From JACZWZ01 sp964194935 (GTDB lineage Bacteria; Actinomycetota; Acidimicrobiia; Spongiisociales; UBA11373), in assembly GCA_964194935.1 (NCBI GenBank), contig CAXMOL010000092.1, forward strand, positions 1 through 11,158: a stretch of 11,158 nt of DNA. The letters run 5' to 3'. Made by a program: the position numbers and the translations under genes. Below, one piece after another: positions 1-6,375 of the stretch. Positions within the stretch are counted from its first letter, which is position 1. Each line of letters starts with the position of its first letter. The notes beneath the pieces were generated by a model, which ran no database searches, had not been told where the DNA came from, and saw only the letters and a program-made list of their open reading frames with translations.

Positions 1-414
1 TCCACCGTCGCGCCGTCACCCGAGGGATCGGGATGATCGCCGCGCAGTCGGGTCGGAGTAGCGGTTCGAGCACAACAGCCAAGCGTGACGCTATCGCAAA
101 TACAGCCTCATATTTGAGCCGGTGCACCAGCAGCCGGGCTGCCCCCTCATGACAGAAGACACTCCTGACCAAGACCCCACCGACAACCTGGTCTGGAGCG
201 GCTGCCAACGACCCCCTGCACCGAGGACAAATCCAATCGGTCGAGGCCATCCGACACGCGACGCAGGTCACGATTCCGAGCATGCCAGTTGAGGCGGACC
301 GTGGCTAGTCACCTGCAGCCAAACCAAATGACGTCCCCGTAAACGCTTTCCGTATGGGGTGACTACTCTCTGTGTTCTAGGGTTGCCGTGGAGTTGCAAG
401 GTGGAGGGACACAG
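1..414. other. gene-free left edge, no supported feature
   Basis: No gene can be supported here. One frame is open from base 3 and ends in TGA at 150-152, which overlaps an ATG at 149 opening a 47-codon frame to 292. That frame has no ribosome binding site, about 55 percent GC at third codon positions (lower than the real genes here) and no recognisable motif. Another frame through 153-308 gives a protein-like run without a start. No tRNA, terminator or insertion-sequence end was recognised. The last part (about 330-414) must carry the promoter and leader of the FtsH-like gene, but no convincing -35/-10 pair stands out. Confidence 0.5.
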
Positions 415-2187
415 ATGCCGGTAGACGTACAGGTCACGAGGGAACTCCAGCGCAGCCGCCGGCTCCGCAGACTCGCATGGATCATGTCCCCTCTCGTCGC
501 CTGGCTGTGGTTGCGCATCCTGAGCGGTAGCCCGGTTTCGCCGGGTTGGCCGCAATTGCCGCCCGAAGCCATCTACTGGCTCCCCGGTGTTTTCATCATC
601 CTTCTGCTGGGTGTCGTCCTGATTGGACCGATGTTGGGAAACGGACGCTCTCCCGAGATCGTCTTTCTCCCCGAGCAGATCGATATCTCCTTTGACGATG
701 TCAAGGGTCTGGGCCCGGTCCTGCCCGAAGTGCGGCACACTCTTGATGTCTTCCTGAATCACCAGCAATTCCGCGACAAGATGGGCGGCCAGCCACGTCG
801 CGGGATTCTCTTCGAAGGCCCCCCCGGCACCGGCAAGACGCACACTGCCAAGGCCCTCGCCAAAGAGGCGGGTGTTCCATTCCTGTTCGTCTCCTCTACC
901 GCGTTCCAGAGCATGTGGTACGGCGCCACTGCACGCAAGATCAGGTCGTACTTTCGTCGGCTCCGCAAGGTGGCGAGGCAAGAGGGCGGCGCTATCGGGT
1001 TCATCGAGGAATTCGACGCCATCGGCGGCCGTCGCGGTGGGATGAGCCGAGCCAGCTTTGATCCCGCCGTCAGCAAGGCATCCATCTCCGAAGGCACCGG
1101 GGGTGTCGTAAACGAACTCCTGGTCCAGATGCAGTCATTTGACGATCCCCCACGCGGCACCCGTTTTGCAAACGCGCTGCGTCGCACTGCCAACAAGTTC
1201 CTGCCCCAGCACCGACACTTCAAGAGCAGCAAGCCGCAATTCGCCAACATCCTGCTCATCGGAGCTACCAACCGCGCCGACCAACTAGATCCGGCCCTGC
1301 TGCGCCCGGGACGTTTCGACCGGATCTTCCACTTTGCGCTTCCGGCTCGAAAGCAACGCCGCGAGCTGATCGACTTCTTTCTCGAGACCAAGGTTCACGA
1401 TCCCTCGATGGATGAGGTCGCCCGAGAAGACCTCGCCGCCACGACAATGGGCTACTCCCCCGCGTCGCTGGAGCGCCTGTTCGACGAAGCTCTTCTGTTC
1501 GCTCTGCGCGACAAACGCGGCAGCCTGAGCGTCTCCGATCTACGTCGGGCACGCATGGATATCGAGATCGGCCTCGCAGAACCGACTGAGTACACGATCG
1601 AGGAACGAGACAGCATCGCCGTCCACGAATCAGGGCACGCGGTCGTCGCCTATCTGGCTGGCAAAGGCCGCAAGATGAACCTGCTGTCGATCGTAAAACG
1701 GAAGGACGCGCTGGGACTGCTGGCGCACACCGAGACAGAGGAGCGCTACACCAAGCGACGGAGTGAGACCGTGGCTCTTATGCAGATCGCTCTGGGTGGC
1801 ATGGTTGCCGAAGAGTTGTTCTACGGAGAATCAGGAACCGGTCCCGCCGGCGATTTGGCCACTGCTACCAACATCGCGGTGGAGATGATCGGATCACTCG
1901 GCATGGGCGATTCGCTGATCTCGTTCAGTGCCGTCGACAGAGGCATCGCGGGCGGAAACCTTGGAGCAAGCGTCCTCGCCGATGAGAAGGCTCGCACCGC
2001 CGTTGATTCCCTCCTGACGGAACAGAAGGCTGTAGTCACAGCTCTGTTGCGCGACAACCGTCACCTGATCGAGGCGTTGCGCGACGAACTCCTGGAGAAG
2101 GATGAGTTGGTGGAACGCGAGATTGTCGACGTCCTCGACAAGGCCAGGGAGCGCCACGGCGCCACCATCGATCTGACCAAGGTCTGA
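415..2187 (+). CDS. FtsH-like membrane AAA+ zinc metalloprotease, divergent
   Basis: A 590-residue membrane ATPase-protease of the FtsH/Yme1 type, expected to unfold and degrade membrane or cytosolic proteins. Two hydrophobic segments lie near residues 20-37 and 54-75, followed by an AAA+ module: Walker A GPPGTGK (135-141), pore loop MWYG (167-170), a Walker-B-like GFIEEFDA (195-202) and the second region of homology ATNRADQLDPALLRPGRFDR (284-303). The peptidase domain has HESGH (404-408) and a likely third zinc ligand in AGDLATAT (Asp480). The loop between the membrane segments is only about 16 residues, far shorter than the usual FtsH periplasmic domain. The usual Walker B Asp-Glu is Glu-Glu, and about 35 extra residues (243-277) precede the second region of homology. 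ATG 415 is chosen because GGAGGG (403-408) lies six bases upstream; an in-frame GTG at 388 would add nine residues. It stands alone, convergent to ahcY. It may be a paralogue beside a standard FtsH elsewhere. The fold is certain, the substrate unknown. Confidence 0.93.
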   Translation: MPVDVQVTRELQRSRRLRRLAWIMSPLVAWLWLRILSGSPVSPGWPQLPPEAIYWLPGVFIILLLGVVLIGPMLGNGRSPEIVFLPEQIDISFDDVKGLGPVLPEVRHTLDVFLNHQQFRDKMGGQPRRGILFEGPPGTGKTHTAKALAKEAGVPFLFVSSTAFQSMWYGATARKIRSYFRRLRKVARQEGGAIGFIEEFDAIGGRRGGMSRASFDPAVSKASISEGTGGVVNELLVQMQSFDDPPRGTRFANALRRTANKFLPQHRHFKSSKPQFANILLIGATNRADQLDPALLRPGRFDRIFHFALPARKQRRELIDFFLETKVHDPSMDEVAREDLAATTMGYSPASLERLFDEALLFALRDKRGSLSVSDLRRARMDIEIGLAEPTEYTIEERDSIAVHESGHAVVAYLAGKGRKMNLLSIVKRKDALGLLAHTETEERYTKRRSETVALMQIALGGMVAEELFYGESGTGPAGDLATATNIAVEMIGSLGMGDSLISFSAVDRGIAGGNLGASVLADEKARTAVDSLLTEQKAVVTALLRDNRHLIEALRDELLEKDELVEREIVDVLDKARERHGATIDLTKV

Positions 2188-2240
2188 GAGGAATCAGAGG
2201 TCAGGAGTCGCACCACTCTGGCTGAAGACCGAAGACTCTC

Positions 2241-3488
2241 TTACGTCCCCATTTCCCAGCTGGCCAGATAATGCTTCTGCTCATCGGTGAGCACCTCGAG
2301 GCCACCACCCAGCGAGTCGAGAGCGATCGCCGCAACGTCTTGGTCGATCGACTCCGGGAGCCGAAGCACCTTGTGGTCGAGGTCGGCTCCTTCGGTGGCG
2401 AGCCACTCCGCAGCCAGTGCCTGGTTGGCAAACGACATATCCATCACCTCAGCCGGGTGGCCCTCCGCGGCGCCGAGATTGACGAGGCGCCCCTCGGCCA
2501 CGACATGGATCCGGCGGCCATCCTTCATCGTCCACTCGTCTAGTTCGTGACGGATCCGGCGTTTGCCGACCGAGTTCGCCTCGAGGTACGTGAGGTCGAG
2601 TTCGACGTCGAAGTGGCCGGCGTTGGCCATGATCGCCCCGTCCTTCATCATCTCGAAGTGGCTGCCGCGCAGCACGCGCAGATTGCCCGTCACCGTGATG
2701 AATACATCTCCGATCCGGGCCGCCTCATCGGCGGTCGCAACCGTGTACCCCTCCATCGCTGCCGAGAGTGCCCGTACAGCATCGACCTCAACCACGACCA
2801 CCTTTGCGCCAAGACCATCCGCTCTGGCGGCAACACCGGCACCACAGTCACCAAACCCGACGACGACCACCGTCTTGCCTGCGATCAGCAAGTTGGTCGA
2901 GCGGATGATGCCGTCGATTGCCGACTGACCGGTCCCATGGCGATTGTCGAACAAATGCTTGGTGGCAGAGTCGTTTACAGCCACGACGGGGAACCTGATG
3001 ACGCCATCGGCCTCCATGGCACGCAATCGGATCACGCCGGTTGTGGTCTCCTCGGTCGATCCGATCGGCTGCTGCTCGGGTCGCTCCTTGAGCAGCATCG
3101 TCACGAGGTCTGCACCATCGTCCATCGTGATCTGCGGGTCGGCGTCGAGCACGGCTCGCAAGTGGGAGTAATAGGAATCGTTGTCCTCGCCACGGATGGC
3201 AAATACCGAGATTCCGTCGGCGACGAGCGCCGCGGCGACGTCGTCTTGGGTCGACAGCGGGTTCGAAGCGCAAAGTATCGCTTCGGCGCCTCCTGCACGC
3301 AGCGTCGTCATGAGGTTGGCGGTTTCTGCCGTTACATGCAGGCACGCCGCGATGCGCAGCCCTGCCAGCGGCGTTTCCTTCTCGAAGCGTTCCCGGATCG
3401 AGGCCAGCACCGGCATGCGGCCATTCGACCATTCGATTCGAAGCGCACCCGCCGCCGCGAGCGCCGGATCGGCGATGTCGTAATTCAT
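2241..3488 (-). CDS. ahcY: adenosylhomocysteinase (S-adenosylhomocysteine hydrolase), short type
   Basis: Reversibly splits S-adenosylhomocysteine into adenosine and homocysteine in the cytosol, using bound NAD, and so relieves product inhibition of SAM-dependent methyltransferases. At 415 residues it has the short archaeal/Thermotoga-like architecture rather than the roughly 490-residue form usual in mycobacteria. Visible family motifs are HVTAET (51-56), NPLSTQDDVAAAL (76-88), MDDGADL (122-128), EETTTG (146-151), NDSATKHLFDN (172-182, with Lys177 and Asp181), the NAD-binding GFGDCGAG (211-218) and NAGHFDVE (289-296). The C-terminus ends in LTDEQKHYLASWEMGT and lacks the Lys/Tyr tail of long enzymes. 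The ATG is preceded by AGGAG five bases upstream (3494-3498). It is the last gene of the manB-trm112-cupin block but is separated from the cupin by 187 bases with possible RNA structure. Some archaeal members act on S-inosylhomocysteine; the sequence alone does not decide this. Confidence 0.95.
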   Translation of the reverse strand: MNYDIADPALAAAGALRIEWSNGRMPVLASIRERFEKETPLAGLRIAACLHVTAETANLMTTLRAGGAEAILCASNPLSTQDDVAAALVADGISVFAIRGEDNDSYYSHLRAVLDADPQITMDDGADLVTMLLKERPEQQPIGSTEETTTGVIRLRAMEADGVIRFPVVAVNDSATKHLFDNRHGTGQSAIDGIIRSTNLLIAGKTVVVVGFGDCGAGVAARADGLGAKVVVVEVDAVRALSAAMEGYTVATADEAARIGDVFITVTGNLRVLRGSHFEMMKDGAIMANAGHFDVELDLTYLEANSVGKRRIRHELDEWTMKDGRRIHVVAEGRLVNLGAAEGHPAEVMDMSFANQALAAEWLATEGADLDHKVLRLPESIDQDVAAIALDSLGGGLEVLTDEQKHYLASWEMGT

Positions 3489-3493
3489 TGAGA

Positions 3494-3587
3494 CTCCTAG
3501 GCAGAAAACACATGGGCCATCCGAGGAGGATCGGCGCCTGAGGCATCGGCGAAAACCACCTAACCGAAGTCTCCGATCACTGCCTGC
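3494..3587 (-). promoter_or_regulatory. candidate structured leader RNA of ahcY
   Basis: Read on the minus strand, the leader can fold into a closed three-stem shape. A closing stem pairs AGGCAG (3585-3580) with CTGCCT (3504-3499), which directly abuts the AGGAG ribosome binding site (3498-3494). Inside, ATCGG (3577-3573) pairs with CCGAT (3549-3545) around a C-UUCG-G turn, and CCGA/TCGG (3534-3531 with 3524-3521) form a hairpin whose loop and first closing base contain CUCCU, perfectly complementary to AGGAG. A loop-to-binding-site pairing of that kind would block translation. The pairings are seen in the sequence; regulation is inference, and it does not match any riboswitch consensus I know. 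Confidence 0.35.
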
Positions 3588-3640
3588 AAAAACAGCCGGG
3601 CAATGCTAACCGCGCCTATCCCGTGCGGAACCGGCATCAG
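3588..3640 (-). terminator. possible intrinsic terminator between cupin and ahcY
   Basis: On the minus strand GCCGG (3635-3631) can pair with CCGGC (3599-3595), which is followed at once by TG and a run of five T (3592-3588). The 31-base space between the arms holds a smaller CCGC/GCGG pairing. The long interior makes this a weak terminator call. If real, it would separate ahcY transcription from the upstream block or act as an attenuator ahead of the structured leader. A loose -10-like TAGCAT lies at 3608-3603 in the same stretch. Confidence 0.3.
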
Positions 3641-3675
3641 ATCCCCGGAGAGACACCTGCTCCGAAGATGAACGC

Positions 3676-4038
3676 CTACTCGGCGATACGCCCGTAGTCG
3701 TCCGAGAGCCGCTCAATATCCTCTTCGTCGAACTCACCAAAGGCTATCTCGAGTACCCGGCAAGGGCTGCTCCCCACGCATGACATTCGATGGGTTTCGC
3801 CCTTGGGGATGAAGAACTCATCACCGACGTCGGCCACCTCCGTCGTGTCACCGATCTGCACTTCGAGACCGGCGTCCAGGGCAACCCACATCTCCTCGCG
3901 GTCACGATGCCGCTGTTCACTGAGACTGTGGCCCGGGCTCACCGTTATCAACTTGACGGTTGAGATCTCATTGAGCGTGTAACGGCGAAAACCTCCCCAC
4001 GGTCTCTGATCATCGATGATCTGAGCTATCCGATCCAT
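3676..4038 (-). CDS. stand-alone mannose-6-phosphate isomerase-type cupin
   Basis: A 120-residue single-domain cupin that resembles the C-terminal phosphomannose isomerase domain of bifunctional ManC/AlgA enzymes. Family signs are RPWGGF (12-17), the cupin strand region SEQRHRDREEMW (40-51), IPKGETHRM (77-85) and the terminal EFDEEDIERLSDDYGR (102-117), close to the type II isomerase ending. Its expected role is interconversion of fructose-6-phosphate and mannose-6-phosphate, which feeds ManB. The usual HxH metal pair reads His44-x-Asp46, so one metal ligand is changed; Glu49 and His83 remain. The product could therefore be altered in activity or be a binding protein. The ATG at 4038 has GGGAG four bases upstream; an in-frame ATG at 4062 would add eight residues but has no close binding site. 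It lies 71 bases after the Trm112-like gene with a strong hairpin between. Confidence 0.82.
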   Translation of the reverse strand: MDRIAQIIDDQRPWGGFRRYTLNEISTVKLITVSPGHSLSEQRHRDREEMWVALDAGLEVQIGDTTEVADVGDEFFIPKGETHRMSCVGSSPCRVLEIAFGEFDEEDIERLSDDYGRIAE

Positions 4039-4084
4039 TGCACTCCCAGCGCTTCCATCCACAGAAATCTACCTGCCGGCCGAC

Positions 4085-4100
4085 GCGCCCCATTGGGCGC
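4085..4100 (-). other. GC-rich hairpin between trm112-like gene and cupin
   Basis: GCGCCC (4085-4090) and GGGCGC (4095-4100) form a perfect six-pair stem with a four-base loop, ten bases downstream of the Trm112-like stop codon. No T run follows on either strand, so it is not a standard intrinsic terminator. It may protect an RNA 3' end, slow transcription or lower expression of the downstream cupin. Confidence 0.45.
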
Positions 4101-4109
4101 CCTGCGACG

Positions 4110-4280
4110 TTACGACTCCTCGGGTCGGTATGAGGACTCGGGAAGCATCACAGGAATGTCGCCTTCGACCGGAAAATGCAGACCGCAGCCTTGACACACC
4201 AAGACGCCATCGACCTGGTCGAGAGGCGAGTGGCATTCGATACAGCGCAGGATCTCCATCAATTCCTCAGGAACTGCCAA
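4110..4280 (-). CDS. Trm112 family small zinc-ribbon protein
   Basis: A 56-residue protein with the Trm112/UPF0434 layout: an N-terminal PEELMEILRC helix (4-13), a first CIEC knuckle (Cys13, Cys16), a second CQGC knuckle (Cys29, Cys32) and the characteristic GDIPVMLPE ending (40-48). In eukaryotes and archaea Trm112 binds and activates several methyltransferases; bacterial members are small zinc proteins of less certain role, often next to phosphomannomutase in actinobacteria. The TTG at 4280 is chosen because a strong GAGGAGG (4293-4287) lies exactly six bases upstream and because the family helix begins there. An ATG at 4259, with GAGGAA upstream, would cut the conserved PEEL residues and leave 49 residues. 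The gene overlaps the end of manB by 14 bases, so the two are probably translationally coupled. Confidence 0.9.
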   Translation of the reverse strand: MAVPEELMEILRCIECHSPLDQVDGVLVCQGCGLHFPVEGDIPVMLPESSYRPEES

Positions 4281-5607
4281 CTGGAACCTCCTCGATGTGG
4301 GCGCGGACCAAAGCCACCAACTTCTCGACGCCCCTCACGTCTGGTGCCTCGACGTTGAGCCGCAACACCGGCTCGGTGTTCGACGGACGCAGGTTGAACC
4401 AGCCGTCGCCGACGTCGGCGGTATATCCATCGAGTCGATCGCCCCCTTCGAATTCTGCGGCAACACGATCGATCTCCACTGCGGTGTCGACAACCACCAT
4501 GTTGATCTCACCCGACTGGGCATAGGGCTCGAACTCCGTCCGCAATTCCGATAAGGGCCGTTCCGCCTCCGAGATGATCCGCAGCAGCACCAGCATCGCA
4601 AGGATCCCGGAATCAGCTCTGTAATTGTCCTTGAAGTAGTAGTGGCCGCTGTGTTCGCCTCCGAAGACCGCTCCTGTATCTGCCATCACCTGCTTGATAT
4701 AGGAGTGGCCAACCCTGGTCCGAACCGGCGTACCGCCGGCCGCGCTAACGACCTCAGGGACCACCCTCGAACAGATCAGGTTGTGCACGATCGAAGCCCC
4801 CGACGCCTTGGCGAGGAACCACTTGGCGACCATCGCAGTGATCGTGCTTCCCGGTAGCGGATCACCGGCATCGTCCAAGAAGAATGCGCGATCGGCGTCC
4901 CCATCAAAGGCAACTCCGAGATCGGGATGCTCTCGGGCGATCAGCGCACTGATATCCACGAGATTCTCGGGCCGTAACGGGTCGGGGTGATGGTTGGGAA
5001 ACGTCCCATCCGGATCGAGGTAGAGGCCTATGAGACTGGCTTCGATGCGGTCAAAGATCGAAGGGATCGCCACTCCGGCCACACCGTTGCCGCCGTCAAT
5101 CGCCACCGTCAATGCACCGATCGATGCGGCTCCGGCGACCCGCAATACGTGATCTACGTAGGCATCCAGGATGTCGTCGGAGCGGTAGGGACCACGTATA
5201 TCAAGCGGAGGATCGTCATCTGCAAGCGCCCGTACTTCGACAAGACCGCTCTCGGCTCCGACCGGTGCCGCACCGGCCAGACACAGCTTGATCCCGTTGT
5301 AACCCTTTGGATTATGCGACGCGGTGACCATCGCGCCGGGTAGATCGAAGTGCCCGGAAGCAAAGTAGACCATGTCGGTGGTGACCATCCCGAGGTCGCT
5401 GACCCCGCCCCCGGCCGCTCGAATCCCGTCTCCGAGCGCCGCTGCAAGGACGGGGGAAGACGTTCGAGCGTCTCGCCCGATCACGATCCGATCGGCGCCG
5501 GTAAACCGGGCGAAGGCATACCCGATACGGCGCGCCGCCTCCTCATCGAGTTGCGCCGGGACGGTGCCGCGCACGTCGTAGGCCTTGAAGATCGCATCGA
5601 GGTCCAT
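4267..5607 (-). CDS. manB: phosphomannomutase/phosphoglucomutase
   Basis: A 446-residue alpha-D-phosphohexomutase that converts mannose-6-phosphate to mannose-1-phosphate (and perhaps glucose-6-phosphate likewise) for GDP-mannose synthesis in the cytosol. All four family motifs are present: the phosphoserine loop TASHNPKGYNG (95-105, Ser97), the magnesium loop DGDADR (235-240), the sugar-binding GEHSGH (317-322) and the phosphate-binding RPSNTEP (407-413). Length is normal for the bacterial PMM/PGM group. The ATG at 5607 has no clear ribosome binding site, but a TAGAAT -10-like box lies nine bases upstream, which suggests leaderless translation. It heads the leftward block with the Trm112-like and cupin genes and diverges from the GT2 gene. 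No GDP-mannose pyrophosphorylase is in the window. Confidence 0.96.
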   Translation of the reverse strand: MDLDAIFKAYDVRGTVPAQLDEEAARRIGYAFARFTGADRIVIGRDARTSSPVLAAALGDGIRAAGGGVSDLGMVTTDMVYFASGHFDLPGAMVTASHNPKGYNGIKLCLAGAAPVGAESGLVEVRALADDDPPLDIRGPYRSDDILDAYVDHVLRVAGAASIGALTVAIDGGNGVAGVAIPSIFDRIEASLIGLYLDPDGTFPNHHPDPLRPENLVDISALIAREHPDLGVAFDGDADRAFFLDDAGDPLPGSTITAMVAKWFLAKASGASIVHNLICSRVVPEVVSAAGGTPVRTRVGHSYIKQVMADTGAVFGGEHSGHYYFKDNYRADSGILAMLVLLRIISEAERPLSELRTEFEPYAQSGEINMVVVDTAVEIDRVAAEFEGGDRLDGYTADVGDGWFNLRPSNTEPVLRLNVEAPDVRGVEKLVALVRAHIEEVPVGSS

Positions 5608-5616
5608 AGTCGGTGC

Positions 5617-5622
5617 ATTCTA
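5617..5622 (-). promoter_or_regulatory. -10 box of a leaderless manB promoter
   Basis: TAGAAT on the minus strand matches five of six bases of TATAAT and ends nine bases before the manB ATG. That spacing places the start of transcription at or near the ATG. No good -35 element is seen at the usual distance. Confidence 0.5.
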
Positions 5623-5636
5623 CGGGTTGCGCCCGT
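5622..5636. promoter_or_regulatory. inverted repeat between divergent promoters
   Basis: ACGGG (5622-5626) and CCCGT (5632-5636) form a perfect five-base dyad with a five-base centre, set between the two -10-like boxes of manB and the GT2 gene. It could be an operator serving both genes. Five pairs is short enough to arise by chance. Confidence 0.3.
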
Positions 5637-5640
5637 TGCC

Positions 5641-5646
5641 TACACT
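5641..5646 (+). promoter_or_regulatory. -10 box of a leaderless GT2 promoter
   Basis: TACACT on the plus strand matches four of six bases of TATAAT and ends nine bases before the GT2 ATG at 5656, the same spacing as on the manB side. No ribosome binding site is visible upstream of this ATG, which fits leaderless translation. Confidence 0.4.
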
Positions 5647-5655
5647 CCAACGCCG

Positions 5656-6375
5656 ATGTCCCCATCCCCCACAATCAGCGCCGTAATTCCCGTCCACAAC
5701 GAAGCGGGATTCATCGACACCGCTCTGCCCCGTCTTGTTGGAGTCATGGAAAACGTCGGTGAGGACTTCGAAATCATCGTTGCCGAGAACGGGTCCACCG
5801 ACGATACCGCCGACATCGCCGACCGCCTGGCAGCGCAAGACCACCGAATAAGGGTGATCAGACGGCCGGATCCAGATTACGGGGCGGCTATGCGCGACGG
5901 ATTCCAGATGGCCAGAGGCGCCTGGATAGTCAACTTCGACATCGACTACTTCTCCGGCGATTTTCTCCGATCCGCTCTAAGCCTCGACGATTCGATCGAC
6001 GTCGTACTCGCCTCGAAACGAACCGCTGGTTCCGACGACCGCCGGCCTCCATTGCGCCGTCTCGGGACCTGGGGCTTCAATCTCGTGCTCCGAGGGCTGT
6101 TCAAGTCCCAGGTTTCAGACACCCACGGCATGAAGATGATCCGCCGCGCCGTGATCGAAGAGATCGTCCCCGACGTTGTCTCGACGCAAGACCTCTTCGA
6201 CACCGAACTCGTGATTCGAGCTGAGCGAGCAGGCCACGAGATCGCAGAGATACCGACCACCGTCGAGGAATTGCGAACCGCCCGCTCATCGTTCGTAAGA
6301 CGGATCCCACGCACCCTGCGCGGTTTGTGGCGCATTCGCAGGGCTCTCCGGGTCGAGGAAAGGCTACGGCGCTAG
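5656..6375 (+). CDS. family 2 glycosyltransferase, polyprenyl-phosphate mannose synthase-like
   Basis: A 239-residue GT-A fold enzyme without membrane segments. The N-terminal ISAVIPVHNEAGFI (7-20), the nucleotide-binding AENGSTDDT (43-51), DYGAAMRDGF (74-83) and the metal-binding DID (95-97) are typical of GT2. The later DTHGMKMIRR (155-164) and FDTELVIRAERAGHEIAEIP (181-200) resemble the DPM1/dolichyl- or polyprenyl-phosphate sugar synthases. Its likely role is transfer of mannose or another hexose from a nucleotide sugar to a polyprenyl phosphate at the inner face of the membrane; the basic C-terminus (from about 205) may help it sit there. The frame stays open upstream into antisense manB, but the family start is ATG 5656. 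It is transcribed away from manB and its end overlaps the end of the GT-C-like gene by 12 bases. The sugar cannot be read from the sequence. Confidence 0.9.
   Translation: MSPSPTISAVIPVHNEAGFIDTALPRLVGVMENVGEDFEIIVAENGSTDDTADIADRLAAQDHRIRVIRRPDPDYGAAMRDGFQMARGAWIVNFDIDYFSGDFLRSALSLDDSIDVVLASKRTAGSDDRRPPLRRLGTWGFNLVLRGLFKSQVSDTHGMKMIRRAVIEEIVPDVVSTQDLFDTELVIRAERAGHEIAEIPTTVEELRTARSSFVRRIPRTLRGLWRIRRALRVEERLRR

Noticed and set aside
149..292. 47-codon frame whose ATG overlaps the stop of a frame open from the left edge
   Set aside because: No ribosome binding site, low third-position GC relative to neighbours and no recognisable motif; ATGA overlap alone is weak evidence.
2188..2240. Bidirectional terminator between the FtsH-like gene and ahcY
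   Set aside because: Only a five-pair CAGAG/CTCTG stem with a 16-base loop (2195-2220) and no T run on either strand; too weak to call.
2547..3491. 314-codon open frame on the plus strand opposite ahcY
   Set aside because: Antisense shadow of a well-supported gene; its translation is rich in His, Arg and Asp with no family motif.
3489..3600. Known SAH riboswitch upstream of ahcY
   Set aside because: A GAGGAG core resembling the consensus is seen only on the plus strand, opposite to ahcY; the minus strand does not fit the consensus as I know it.
5350..5655. In-frame upstream extension of the GT2 gene
   Set aside because: It runs antisense through manB, and family homology begins just after ATG 5656, which also has a fitting -10 box.
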